64,000 nucleotides of DNA from Gammaproteobacteria bacterium (lineage in GTDB: Bacteria; Pseudomonadota; Gammaproteobacteria; Pseudomonadales; Azotimanducaceae). Both the position numbers and the translations under genes were made by a program. The notes beneath the pieces are model-generated. The model saw only the letters and a program-made list of their open reading frames with translations, was not told the DNA's origin and did no database searches. Location: NCBI GenBank assembly GCA_021773565.1, contig JAJFJZ010000025.1:356827-420826 (forward strand). Direction: 5' to 3'. Below are positions 42,903 through 52,011 of the stretch, piece after piece (position 1 is the stretch's first letter; each line of letters starts with the position of its first letter).

Positions 42903-44219
42903 ATGACCTCCGAAACAAACTGGCCATTTATAAAGTACGGAGACAACACCGAAATTGTACGCACAAAGGGTGCATATCTTGAAACACCCAAGGGATCCCA
43001 AATACTGGACGCTGCGGGTGGCGCCATTGTTGCAAATATTGGACATGGCAGAGCCCGCGTAGCGAAGGCGGTTGCCAAGGCAACCCTGAACTGCACTTTT
43101 GTTGTTCCACCATGGATTACCCCACAGCGACAGGAATTGGTCGAGCGTCTGCAAAGCGACTGGCTACCCGAAGAACTGTCCCGCATTCACTTAACCTGCG
43201 GTGGTTCAGAGGCAGTTGAAACCGCTATGAAAATTGCCCTGCAATACCAGTGCGCAAAGGGAGAGGAACAGCGGTGTAACATTATCGGCAGAACCCTCTC
43301 CTACCATGGCACAACACTGGCCACAACCGCCGTAGGCGGCCATACATTGCGTAAGGCGGGACTGGCGCACGCGCTGGAAGTCTATCCACGCGTACAAACA
43401 CCTTACCCGCTACGTTGTCCACTGGGTCCACATCATCCGGATGCCACACAATATTACCTGGATGAGTTTAGCGAGTGCATAGACCGTCTGGGAGCAAATA
43501 CGGTAGCTGCATATCTTGCGGAGCCCATCATTGGCAGCAGTGGAGGCGCCATCGTTCCCCCTGACGGTTATTGGCAGGGGATACGGGAAATATGTGACAA
43601 CCACGGGATATTGCTACTTCTGGATGAAGTCATGACCGGTTTTGGCCGTACCGGTAAAAATTTCGGCTACCAGCACTGGCCCATTACACCAGACATTTTG
43701 GTGTCCGGCAAAGGGCTGGCTGGAGGTTATGCACCAATTGCAGGGGTATTCTCAAGTGACCACATCGCAAATGCGATTGGAGACGCCAATCTAAATGTAA
43801 TGTTTCACACCTATGCAGCGCACCCCGCAGCCTGCGCAGCAGCAGTGGAAGTACTCGACATCCTGAAAGAAGAAAACCTTGTGGACCGGGCACGTGACAT
43901 GGGCAAGCTTTTAAACACTCGCCTGAATGACGCATTCTCCAATCATCCGCACATTGCCGAGGTTCGTGGCAAAGGGCTGTTACAGGCTATCGAGATTGTG
44001 CAAAACCGGGACAGTCTGGAACCCTTTCCAGCGGACCGAAATATAGCCAACAGAGTTGTTAAGGAAGCCATGCGTCGCAAGGTGTTTTTCTATGGCGGTG
44101 GCAACGGAGATGTAAGGGATATCGTTTGTATGGGCCCACCCTTCATCATTACCGAAAAAGAAATTGATACCATGGTGAGTGTGCTGCTGGATTCGGTTGA
44201 CGCAGTTTGTGGCAAATAA
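42903..44219 (+). CDS. Class III PLP-dependent aminotransferase
   Basis: 438 aa fold-type I enzyme transferring an amino group from an omega- or alpha-amino donor. PLP-binding segments: SEAVETAMKIA, LLLDEVMTGFGRTG, and the Schiff-base Lys in VSGKGLAGGYAP. Other family blocks are LSYHGTTLATTAVGGH, AEPIIGSSGG and a C-terminal domain. Its length and the TLS-YHG/EPI-GS pattern fit 4-aminobutyrate or beta-alanine-type transaminases; the exact substrate is not readable. It starts at ATG 42903 (34 nt after the MORN gene). Confidence 0.9.
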   Translation: MTSETNWPFIKYGDNTEIVRTKGAYLETPKGSQILDAAGGAIVANIGHGRARVAKAVAKATLNCTFVVPPWITPQRQELVERLQSDWLPEELSRIHLTCGGSEAVETAMKIALQYQCAKGEEQRCNIIGRTLSYHGTTLATTAVGGHTLRKAGLAHALEVYPRVQTPYPLRCPLGPHHPDATQYYLDEFSECIDRLGANTVAAYLAEPIIGSSGGAIVPPDGYWQGIREICDNHGILLLLDEVMTGFGRTGKNFGYQHWPITPDILVSGKGLAGGYAPIAGVFSSDHIANAIGDANLNVMFHTYAAHPAACAAAVEVLDILKEENLVDRARDMGKLLNTRLNDAFSNHPHIAEVRGKGLLQAIEIVQNRDSLEPFPADRNIANRVVKEAMRRKVFFYGGGNGDVRDIVCMGPPFIITEKEIDTMVSVLLDSVDAVCGK

Positions 44220-44269
44220 AACTGCCGTTGTAGAATTGCATGGACTATGAAGCCAGGATCTAATCGACG

Positions 44270-45091
44270 ATGTTTACCCGATCTCAAATGCAATTAGCGC
44301 CGAGTATGTTCGGCACAGCGTTGTTTCAACGACTGCTCGTGGCCTGGGCAGGCATTTTTATCTCCGCAATATGCTACTGTCTGTTGCGTAGCGTTTTGGA
44401 TATTGGGTATTCCCACCAAGCAAGCGCTACAATTAAATGGGCGATCATTCAGTGGGGCGCATGGCCGATTGTCCTGCCAGTCTGCCTCTATCTTTTTCAA
44501 CTTGTAGCGCGCCATTTGTCATTGGCTACAGGTCTTATTGCGAGTGCAGTTTTCGCCATTGGTGGCGCAAGTCTGTTCGCGAGTGTTATGCAGATCGCAC
44601 TCGTAGGTGAGCGGTCGTGGTACGAGACGACCTATCACATGGCACCGATCGCAGCAGGCACCTACCTTGTTTTCGGGATCATCGTGTTTTGGCATCTCTA
44701 TCCGTCCGCGTTCAACCAATCCAAACCCACAATTGTTATCGAAAACGACGAAACCATCGAGTTGACGGTCTGGAAGGGCCAGGTACAAACGAAAATTGAT
44801 ACAGCGCTCATCGAATGGGCGCGCGCCGCCCGGAATTACGTTGAATTTTATGCCGGCGGTAAGTCCTACCTGATGCGCGCCAGCATGGCAGAGCTTGAAC
44901 TTCTTTTGCCCGATCATCGTTTCCTGCGCACGCACCGGTCCTATCTGGTTAACAAGAAATTTGTCGTCGGGGTTGCCGGTGGCAGTACCCGGTCATCTGT
45001 AGTCCTCGAGTCGGGATTGAAGTTACCTGTTGGTAAGACCTACAGGCGCTCTCTTCTCGCCGCAATTAGACCAGACACTGCGATTGCCTGA
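44270..45091 (+). CDS. Membrane-anchored LytTR DNA-binding regulator
   Basis: 273 aa. Four predicted membrane helices occupy residues about 20-150. A C-terminal LytTR domain (about 168-268) carries IDTALIEWARAARNYVEFY, LMRASMAELELLLP, FLRTHRSYLVNKK and the terminal KLPVGKTYRRSL, matching the beta-sheet DNA-binding fold of LytR/AgrA regulators. Membrane-bound LytTR proteins often control a neighbouring gene in response to an envelope signal. The next gene (PQQ dehydrogenase) follows on the same strand after 150-190 nt, so it is a candidate target. Confidence 0.85.
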   Translation: MFTRSQMQLAPSMFGTALFQRLLVAWAGIFISAICYCLLRSVLDIGYSHQASATIKWAIIQWGAWPIVLPVCLYLFQLVARHLSLATGLIASAVFAIGGASLFASVMQIALVGERSWYETTYHMAPIAAGTYLVFGIIVFWHLYPSAFNQSKPTIVIENDETIELTVWKGQVQTKIDTALIEWARAARNYVEFYAGGKSYLMRASMAELELLLPDHRFLRTHRSYLVNKKFVVGVAGGSTRSSVVLESGLKLPVGKTYRRSLLAAIRPDTAIA

Positions 45092-45283
45092 ACATACGTT
45101 CGTCCCAAATACTGCTATTTGGTCCCCTGGCTGTGGTGATCTTTTGACTGGACCTGCAAGCTGCAACAGTTCGTCGCGATCGTCCCAATAAGGCATTATT
45201 CGAGTATTCTCGACCATTCATAAGCTAAAGAGTCGGTCACGATGGCGGGCGAATTTTCCGTCAACAGTTACCAGGTAACATTC

Positions 45284-47419
45284 ATGTCCCGCAAATCAAT
45301 AGTAGTCATTGCGTTCATCGCATTCTCGATATCGATGGGGTGGATGCTACTGTCAAACCAACCCCGTAGTGAACGTGCGGCAATCATCGTACAGTTTGGT
45401 GATGCGGAAATTGCTGATGGAAGCCGGACAGAAGACTGGCTGGCCTATGGACGTACGCACTCCGAACAGCGATTCAGCCCGCTGGAGGACGTAAACACTG
45501 ATACAGTCTCTCGCCTGGACGTGGCGTGGTACGTCGACTTGCCGAAGGACGTGGGGCTGGTCTCAACACCATTGGTTGTCGGGGGCAAACTCTACTTTAC
45601 CGGCACCATGAACGTCATTCGTGCCTTTGACGCAACCACGGGCGAAATGATCTGGGAATACGACCCCGACGTTGCCGGACACATTGGCAACGGGCGGCAG
45701 GCGGGTTGGGTCCACAATCGAGGAATTTCGTTTTTCAAAGGAAAAATCTACGCATCCACCTGGGATGGGCGACTCCTGGCGTTGGATGCAAAGACTGGCG
45801 AACTGATCTGGAGCACGCGCACGTTTGAAGCCAACAAGCCGCTCTACATTACCGGTGCGCCCAAGGCCTTCAAGGACAAGATACTCATCGGCAATGGCGG
45901 CACGGAGGTTGGTCCCTCCAGAGGTTTCGTCACCGCTTATGATGCAGGGACGGGAGAAGAAGTCTGGAAATTCTATATCGTGCCTGGAAATCCGGCAGCG
46001 GGCTTCGAAAACGAAGCGATGGCGATGGCAGCCAAAACCTGGACCGGCAATTGGTGGGAGCACGGTGGCGGCGGAAACGCCTGGCACGGGTTCACCTACG
46101 ACCCTGAGTTTAATGCTATCTATATCGGCACCGGCAATGGTTCGCCCTGGAACCGCAGGATCAGAAGTCCCGGCGGCGGGGACAACCTGTTCCTAAGTTC
46201 CATCGTAGCCCTGAACGCGGATACCGGCGACTATCTTTGGCACTATCAGGAAAGTCCAGGGGAAACCTGGGACTACACCAGCACGATGGATATCGTGCTC
46301 GCAGACCTGGAGGTGGACGGCCGGCCGATCAAGGCCATATTGCATGCACCTAAAAACGGATTTTTCTATGTGATCGACCGGGCGACCGGGAAACTGGTTT
46401 CTGCTGAACCATTCTCCCCGGTCAGCTGGGCCACTCACATCGACAAAGAAAGTGGGCGGCCGGTGGAAACGCCCGGCGCTCGGTATGAAGACGGCGAGGC
46501 AAATGTCTGGCCCAGCGCACACGGTGCTCACAGCTGGCAGGCTATGTCCTACAACCCGATTACAGGCCTGGTTTATCTGCCAACGATGAATATGGGCGGA
46601 CGGTATGTCGACATGGGACTGGACGTCTCCTGGCGTGCAGAGGATTTTATCGGAGGAACTGGCGTGGGTCTTTTCGAAATATTACTTGATGATAATATCC
46701 CCGTCGGCATGTTACAGGCGTGGGATCCAGTGAAACAGGAAGCGGCGTGGACAGTGCCGCAGGATCACCCGTGGAATGCCGGAACTCTGACGACGGCTGG
46801 AAACCTGGTGTTTCAGGGTCGATACGATGGCATGTTTGTTGCCTATGATGCGACTACAGGAAAGCAGGTCTGGCAGTATGATCTTGGCCTGGGCATTTCT
46901 GCCCCGCCCATTACCTACCGACTGGACGGCACGCAATACATAACGTTACTTGTTGGCTACGGCGGTGGCTACACGATGGGGCTCACTCCAGGGTTACCGG
47001 ATGAGGGTTGGGCATACGGGGTTCATACGCGACGACTCGTTACTTTTGCGCTCGATGGAAATACAGCATTGCCGCAACAGCCTCCGCCTTTTTTTCCGCA
47101 ACCCCTTGTGTATGGCGATTTCGATTTGGACGAGACGCTGGCGACAAAGGGTGCTCGACTATTTGGTACTTACTGTGCCATCTGTCACGGCGGTGGGGCT
47201 GTTGCGAACGCCATGGCACCTGACTTGCGTGCTTCCAGGGTGCCGCTGGACTCCAGGGGCTTCGCAGAAGTAGTGCGCGAGGGCGTTCGCGTGAATCGTG
47301 CCATGCCCGCATTCGCAAGCCTTGAGGATGAGGAGTTAAAGGCGCTTCGTCATTACATCCGTGCCGTCGCTCATCGGGATGCATCTCGCAACCGGTCAGA
47401 ATCAGACCGCATACATTAA
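45284..47419 (+). CDS. PQQ-dependent quinohemoprotein alcohol dehydrogenase (methanol/ethanol family)
   Basis: About 711 aa periplasmic dehydrogenase oxidising an alcohol with PQQ. N-terminal membrane or signal segment, then an eight-bladed propeller with tryptophan-docking motifs (GEMIWEYDP, GELIWSTR, GEEVWKFYI, GKQVWQYDL). A C-terminal cytochrome c domain has the haem motif CAICHGG and distal Met in NRAMPAF. The segment where typical enzymes have a vicinal Cys-Cys ring near the PQQ reads GRQAGWVHNRGISF, lacking it; family members without that pair exist. ATG 45284 (MSRKS, AGG upstream) is preferred; the frame is open to 45242. Confidence 0.9.
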   Translation: MSRKSIVVIAFIAFSISMGWMLLSNQPRSERAAIIVQFGDAEIADGSRTEDWLAYGRTHSEQRFSPLEDVNTDTVSRLDVAWYVDLPKDVGLVSTPLVVGGKLYFTGTMNVIRAFDATTGEMIWEYDPDVAGHIGNGRQAGWVHNRGISFFKGKIYASTWDGRLLALDAKTGELIWSTRTFEANKPLYITGAPKAFKDKILIGNGGTEVGPSRGFVTAYDAGTGEEVWKFYIVPGNPAAGFENEAMAMAAKTWTGNWWEHGGGGNAWHGFTYDPEFNAIYIGTGNGSPWNRRIRSPGGGDNLFLSSIVALNADTGDYLWHYQESPGETWDYTSTMDIVLADLEVDGRPIKAILHAPKNGFFYVIDRATGKLVSAEPFSPVSWATHIDKESGRPVETPGARYEDGEANVWPSAHGAHSWQAMSYNPITGLVYLPTMNMGGRYVDMGLDVSWRAEDFIGGTGVGLFEILLDDNIPVGMLQAWDPVKQEAAWTVPQDHPWNAGTLTTAGNLVFQGRYDGMFVAYDATTGKQVWQYDLGLGISAPPITYRLDGTQYITLLVGYGGGYTMGLTPGLPDEGWAYGVHTRRLVTFALDGNTALPQQPPPFFPQPLVYGDFDLDETLATKGARLFGTYCAICHGGGAVANAMAPDLRASRVPLDSRGFAEVVREGVRVNRAMPAFASLEDEELKALRHYIRAVAHRDASRNRSESDRIH

Positions 47420-47510
47420 GGACAGAATGCGACCCTGAGGCCCCTATCAGCGGTTGGCAAATACTGGATACGGTTGACACAGTTTGTGTTGGCTGCAAAG
47501 CCCTGGACTT

Positions 47511-48380
47511 TCAGGGCATTACAGACACTGCGGGTCTCATCAGTTGCTGATACATACCCTTCACGTTGAGCGCAAACCATGCATCGTACAAAGCCCAGTC
47601 CTTGTACTCATCCAGTGAGATGGTCTGCTGCATTTCCTCAACAGACAATCCTGCGTCAATCGCGTCGCGAACCGCTGATTCCAGATCTTCCATGTAGTGT
47701 CGAAACAAGCGCACATCCTTGTGGGTACCAATTTGGTCGTGTGCTGGTATGAGGATATCAAAATCCATGCTCTCCAGATTGTGCAGTGATGCGAGCCATT
47801 CAGGATAGTGATATGCCCAGAGCGGGATATCCTGAAAAGGCAGTGCTTTGGCCAGGACAAAATCAGCAGCGTAGATTGCTCGTTGTGCGGGGAAATGCAC
47901 GATTAGTGAATCATTGCTGTGGCTGATCCCTGCATAGCTGAGTTCGACAACGGATTGGCCAAGCACAAGCGTCATTGAGTCGGAGAAAGTGATATCGGGG
48001 AGTGGCGTTGGTATCTTCAAAACGTTTAGTCCCGCCACGGCATTATCGTGAGCAATGATGGTGGCGGTGGCTGCAAATACTTCTCCACCTGACACGTGAT
48101 CTTCATGGTGATGACTATAGACCAGGTACTTAACCTCCTTTTGAAACCTTTGTTGTAATTGTGTTTTCAACCAGGTGGCAGTTTCCGCATTAATTTGATC
48201 AACAACTATCACACCATCGGAGGTCACCAGAAATACACCATAATGTGCATTCTCCTGGAATCGATAAAGGTCGCCGGTAATCCTGACAATTCCCCGGTCG
48301 GGTAGTTGTTCAGCCACGACAGGCATGCCACAGGCCATGCTGAAAAGTACCAGGCCACGTATTAGTAAAGATGGTTTCAT
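47511..48380 (-). CDS. Exported metallo-beta-lactamase-fold hydrolase
   Basis: 289 aa with a signal peptide (about 1-23, MPVVA). MBL fold: VDQINA, the zinc motif SHHHEDHVSGG (HxHxDH), a later SHSNDSL His and AADFVLA, and the PAHDQIG His. It resembles the secreted zinc hydrolases linked to quinoprotein dehydrogenases, though a relay function here is only inferred from its convergent position next to the PQQ dehydrogenase. The substrate is unknown. Stop lies 91 nt from the end of that gene. Confidence 0.85.
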   Translation of the reverse strand: MKPSLLIRGLVLFSMACGMPVVAEQLPDRGIVRITGDLYRFQENAHYGVFLVTSDGVIVVDQINAETATWLKTQLQQRFQKEVKYLVYSHHHEDHVSGGEVFAATATIIAHDNAVAGLNVLKIPTPLPDITFSDSMTLVLGQSVVELSYAGISHSNDSLIVHFPAQRAIYAADFVLAKALPFQDIPLWAYHYPEWLASLHNLESMDFDILIPAHDQIGTHKDVRLFRHYMEDLESAVRDAIDAGLSVEEMQQTISLDEYKDWALYDAWFALNVKGMYQQLMRPAVSVMP

Positions 48381-48482
48381 GGACGCAAGTATAAGGTTTG
48401 GGCGACATTAGGGAAGTACGGAAAACCTGCTGCTACATGCCTTTGGACTTGCGTACTCACCGATTGAAGCATTTTCTCTTCG

Positions 48483-49430
48483 TTATTTTGGCGTTTCTCC
48501 ACCCAGGTATTGTTCTACACCCGGATGGTAAGGGGCGGCAAACACCAGTGCCTCCCCATCTATTCCCAGATCTCGATACACTGGTACCTTTTCTGCTAAT
48601 ACCTCTCTTTGTTCCTGCAGAACTTCCAGAATTTTCGCAACATGTTGAGGTGGCATATTTCGGTGTGCAGAAATCACAGTTTGGATACCGAATCCGCTTC
48701 GATCAACAGTAATTCCCTTATACGTGCCGCCGGGAATTTCCGCTCTTGTTAGTTCCCAACTGGATTCGACGAAGGCTGCGATTTCAGCATTCCAGAGGTT
48801 TACAAGCTGCACTCCACATTCCTCAACGAGTTGTCGGTATATGGCGTTCGGATGGCCTGTTGAATATATCGCCGCATCAATGCTGCCACTACAGAATAGT
48901 TGCGGTAAACCTGAACTGGCAGAACTGTGGATTGTGAAATCTGCCTGATCAAACTCAAGCGCGCTCAGCATTCTCTCTGTGATTACCCGACTTCCGGATC
49001 CCACATTGCCAATATTCAATCTTGCTCCCCTGAGGGCCGCCAGGCTGGATACATCAAGTTCGGGTTGAACAGCGAGAATAAATATTTCTCGATGCAGTGA
49101 CGATACGGTTCGCAAATTCTGATGCGGTGTATCAAATGGTGCATCCCCTCGCCAGGCCTGATACTGCAAACTTACCTGACTCAGCACCAGATCGAACTCT
49201 CCCCTTTCGAGGCCCTGCAGATTGTACTTGGAGCCCGGTGACTCAACCGCTTCACATGAAAACCCGTGCGCCAATATTGATATCTGCTCACACAGCGCGA
49301 CGGCCATCGGGTAGAAAGTCGCACCCTTACTTCCGGTCCCAATGGTGTAGTGCGTTGCGGGTGTGCCGGGTGTCGCAATCAAAACAAAGGCTAACAGCGC
49401 CAATGGCAATCTGATTCTGGTAAGTACCAT
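48483..49430 (-). CDS. TAXI-family TRAP transporter solute-binding protein
   Basis: 315 aa periplasmic binding protein. Signal peptide, then the TAXI signature near the mature N-terminus (HYTIGTGSKGATFYPMAVALC), AVESPGSKYNLQGLERGE, LNIGNVGSGSR and CSGSIDAAIY. TAXI proteins bind glutamate-like or small carboxylate ligands and normally pair with a fused 4TM-12TM permease, which is not adjacent here. ATG 49430 has GGAGGG upstream; an 89-codon extension to 49697 is rejected because it crosses a REP-like relic and has no family similarity. Confidence 0.88.
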   Translation of the reverse strand: MVLTRIRLPLALLAFVLIATPGTPATHYTIGTGSKGATFYPMAVALCEQISILAHGFSCEAVESPGSKYNLQGLERGEFDLVLSQVSLQYQAWRGDAPFDTPHQNLRTVSSLHREIFILAVQPELDVSSLAALRGARLNIGNVGSGSRVITERMLSALEFDQADFTIHSSASSGLPQLFCSGSIDAAIYSTGHPNAIYRQLVEECGVQLVNLWNAEIAAFVESSWELTRAEIPGGTYKGITVDRSGFGIQTVISAHRNMPPQHVAKILEVLQEQREVLAEKVPVYRDLGIDGEALVFAAPYHPGVEQYLGGETPK

Positions 49431-49449
49431 ACACCCTCCTGGCCCGGTT

Positions 49450-49470
49450 AAAGGGGTCAGTGTCATTTTA
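49450..49470. repeat. Solitary REP-like relic (GGGGTCAGTGTCATTTTA type)
   Basis: Plus-strand AAAGGGGTCAGTGTCATTTT, again with the GGGGTCAG core, upstream of the TAXI gene. It matches neither the 26-kb units nor the 1169 or 31215 relics after the core, so it represents a further REP variety. Confidence 0.4.
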
Positions 49471-49530
49471 TCCCGGTAGCTTAACGCGGCAATTGCCTGA
49501 AGTGCCAATCCACAGACACTGTTATGGCTT

Positions 49531-50769
49531 CTAGGGGTTTGCCGTACGGCTGATTTCAAAGGTGATACCGATATCGGATGGTCCTTCCAAGCCTCTTTGA
49601 GAACTGAAATACAGACGTGTACCATCCGGAGACAGTGCAGGTCCCGCAATCTCGGAGCTCGCATGGCCATCCAATTGCAGCAATGGCAATAAGTCACCTG
49701 AGGGATTCAACACAACAATTTGCATGTCTCCCCCATCTTCTGCCACGAGAATATTTCCCAGAGTGCTCACTTTCAAATTGTCTACGCCGGTTAGAATCGG
49801 GTTCAGCGCAGAAGTGGCACCATAGTAGACGCTGATCTGTTGAGACTGAACAGCATAATCCCACACCCTATTATCAAATTTGGTGGTGAAGTAGATGTGT
49901 CCATTTGAATAATCTATACCTTCACCACCACGGAATTCACTCACCTGGTCTAACTGTTTTCGAGTAGGTGTCGATACTGCTTGTGGGTCGGGAATATTTT
50001 GCCATTCTATCTGTCCGTTGCTCTCATCTACTATAAGCGCAGCCTGCAGCGTGCCACTTGCAAGATTGGGATGACCCTCACTGGTAAGGGTGTCTGGCAC
50101 AAACCGGTAAAACAGACCATCATTCTGGTCTTCCGTGAGGTAAAGTACTGCGTTATCCGGGTCAACTGCGACCGCTTCGTGATTAAATCGTCCCAATGCT
50201 GGAACCTCTACGGCAGGCAGTGTACCGGTAGGGTCACATTCGAAAACTCGTCCAAGTTCCTGGTTCTCCTCACAACTTAGCCACGTCCGCCATGGCGTTG
50301 CACCCCCTGCGCAGTTTCTTGAAGTACCAGTAAGAATGGAATAACTGTCAACGATCTGGCCAGCAGAATCAAACCTGATGGCACCAACGCCGCCATTACC
50401 ATTAGGCAATTCGCTGTTGGAAACATAAATCCAGCCGCCATCTGACGTTTCAAAGACGGCACCACCATCCGGGGCATCGTGCCAGAGATAACCAGAACTA
50501 TCGAGTACAGGCTCTCCTGAAATTGCGACCACTCTGGAGGTATATCCCGGCGGTAACATCACACCATTTACATCGGGAACATTGAGTGGCTGCAGCACCG
50601 CAAACTCGTCAACTTTTAATAACGGCATAATTGGCGGGGAATCAACGGAAACAGATACCGAAGGCGGCGTTCCACCACCACATGTTGAAATTAACGGCGC
50701 CGATGCCATAAGCAGAGGGATTTGCACAATCCGTTTTATGGCATTTCTGCGTTCAATTTTCGGTGGCAT
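49531..50769 (-). CDS. PhoX/DUF839-like secreted phosphatase-type protein
   Basis: 412 aa beta-propeller protein. The N-terminus (ERRNAIKRIV) has a twin arginine followed by a hydrophobic stretch and STC (a possible lipobox), so Tat or Sec export is likely. NCAGGATPWRTWLSCEEN is the PhoX/DUF839 Ca/Fe-binding signature, followed by GRFNHEAVAVDP and YLTEDQNDGLFYRF. PhoX enzymes hydrolyse phosphomonoesters using Ca2+ and iron; many DUF839 proteins are untested. The gene starts at ATG 50769 without a clear ribosome site. Confidence 0.83.
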   Translation of the reverse strand: MPPKIERRNAIKRIVQIPLLMASAPLISTCGGGTPPSVSVSVDSPPIMPLLKVDEFAVLQPLNVPDVNGVMLPPGYTSRVVAISGEPVLDSSGYLWHDAPDGGAVFETSDGGWIYVSNSELPNGNGGVGAIRFDSAGQIVDSYSILTGTSRNCAGGATPWRTWLSCEENQELGRVFECDPTGTLPAVEVPALGRFNHEAVAVDPDNAVLYLTEDQNDGLFYRFVPDTLTSEGHPNLASGTLQAALIVDESNGQIEWQNIPDPQAVSTPTRKQLDQVSEFRGGEGIDYSNGHIYFTTKFDNRVWDYAVQSQQISVYYGATSALNPILTGVDNLKVSTLGNILVAEDGGDMQIVVLNPSGDLLPLLQLDGHASSEIAGPALSPDGTRLYFSSQRGLEGPSDIGITFEISRTANP

Positions 50770-50774
50770 ATCTG

Positions 50775-50808
50775 TTTCTATCAGGCACTCGCCTGCATCT
50801 TTTCAAGC
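50775..50808. repeat. Duplicate of the NTF2-like gene's 3' end
   Basis: 34 bp matching 51978-52011 with two differences, same orientation. It still encodes (minus strand) LEKMQASA plus stop. It lies immediately beyond the 3' end of the OmpA-like gene, so that gene is bracketed by the two copies. Confidence 0.75.
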
Positions 50809-50853
50809 GTCGCGGTTGGCTTTAGAAGAGTCTGAGTGGTTTGCATCACGATT

Positions 50854-51930
50854 TTATTGGGTTTGGTTATCCACCAATTCTACCCGTCGATTTAGCGCCC
50901 GACCCTCCTCTGTCGCGTTGGAAGACACCGGGCTGGCATAGGACACACCGAAAGCCACAAGGCGTTCTTGCGAAATCCCATATTTTGTTGACAACTCTTC
51001 TACAACTGAGCGTGCTCTATTTTGTGATAAGTTCATATTGTATTCAAAGGCACCTGCATTATCTGTGTGGCCAACCACCAGTAACTTTAAATCAGGTTTT
51101 TGCTCAAACAATTTGGCAATTTCCTGAAGCGTTGCCTCAGAATCTTCTTTGACAGTAGCGCTATTGGTGTCGAAAAGAATTCCATAAAGCGAAACACTTC
51201 CCGTCGATGATATTTGTTGAGCCATTTCGCTGGCCTCGAGTTTGACCATATTTTTCTCACGCGGCCTGCCTTCGACAATATCAACAACCGCAACTGTTCG
51301 TCCTTTGAACGCATTACAATTGGTATAGCCATAACTCTTAATAGTGTATGTATGAACAGAGATATACGCACCCGTTTCAGGCAGTTCCGCGACAAGGTAA
51401 CGCTGGTCCATTATGCCGCCAATGGTCGCACAATATCCTTGAGAGTAGTCCTCCAAACCCAGCCTTTCGCGCGGACGAAGAAAACTCGCCAGACTATCCT
51501 GATATTTGCCAATGCTGTTATCTTTCTTGCCACCGCATTCCTCACGTTTGCACTCAAATAGTACATTGCCGCCCTGGGCAACAATCTCATCCTGGTAATT
51601 GCGTACTACTTCCAGCGGTGAACGCTCAGCTGGTAAGACATAAACCAGGCGCGTATACGGACCCTCAACCGTTTTCGACTCTGCAAATGAGTACACAGTC
51701 TGGTAACCTGTTGATGAATCATTTTGACGTTTGAGTGTTGACAGTGGAAATGTGAATTCATCATAACTCTTTTGTTGTTGGGCCACGATGTAGGAACCCG
51801 CGTAACGCTTTAAAAGGGGATGATCCTTGCTCCCTTCGCTATCGGTAGTTGGGAGTTCTGGAATTATCACTGCCGAAAATGCCGCCGTGGAGATAACTAA
51901 CAGCATTAAGAATAATATTGGTTTTCTCAT
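50854..51930 (-). CDS. OmpA-family outer-membrane protein with DUF4892 domain
   Basis: 358 aa. Signal peptide (RKPILFLMLLVISTAAFSA), then a DUF4892-like region (AGSYIVAQQQKSYDEF, YTRLVYVLPAERSPLEVVRNY, SGYCATIGG-type loop), then a C-terminal OmpA/MotB peptidoglycan-binding domain (YGILFDTNSATVK, VVGHTDNAG, LSQNRARSVVEEL, RRVELV). Location: outer membrane or periplasm, bound to peptidoglycan. ATG 51930 has GAG upstream; GTG 51939 is an alternative. The gene is flanked by direct repeats of the NTF2-like gene's 3' end, suggesting insertion into that site. Confidence 0.87.
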   Translation of the reverse strand: MRKPILFLMLLVISTAAFSAVIIPELPTTDSEGSKDHPLLKRYAGSYIVAQQQKSYDEFTFPLSTLKRQNDSSTGYQTVYSFAESKTVEGPYTRLVYVLPAERSPLEVVRNYQDEIVAQGGNVLFECKREECGGKKDNSIGKYQDSLASFLRPRERLGLEDYSQGYCATIGGIMDQRYLVAELPETGAYISVHTYTIKSYGYTNCNAFKGRTVAVVDIVEGRPREKNMVKLEASEMAQQISSTGSVSLYGILFDTNSATVKEDSEATLQEIAKLFEQKPDLKLLVVGHTDNAGAFEYNMNLSQNRARSVVEELSTKYGISQERLVAFGVSYASPVSSNATEEGRALNRRVELVDNQTQ

Positions 51931-51977
51931 TTTTATCACTCATTTACAATTAAATTAAGTTGAATCCTCGTACCAGA

Positions 51978-52011
51978 TTTCAATCAAGCACTCGCCTGCA
52001 TCTTTTCAAGC
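51978..52011. repeat. Original 3' end of the NTF2-like gene, duplicated at 50775
   Basis: This segment contains the last eight codons and stop of the gene at 51984-52412 and is the direct-repeat partner of 50775-50808. Confidence 0.75.

Noticed and set aside
49431..49697. N-terminal extension of the TAXI protein
   Set aside because: It runs through a REP-like relic and precedes a clear GGAGGG plus ATG plus signal peptide.
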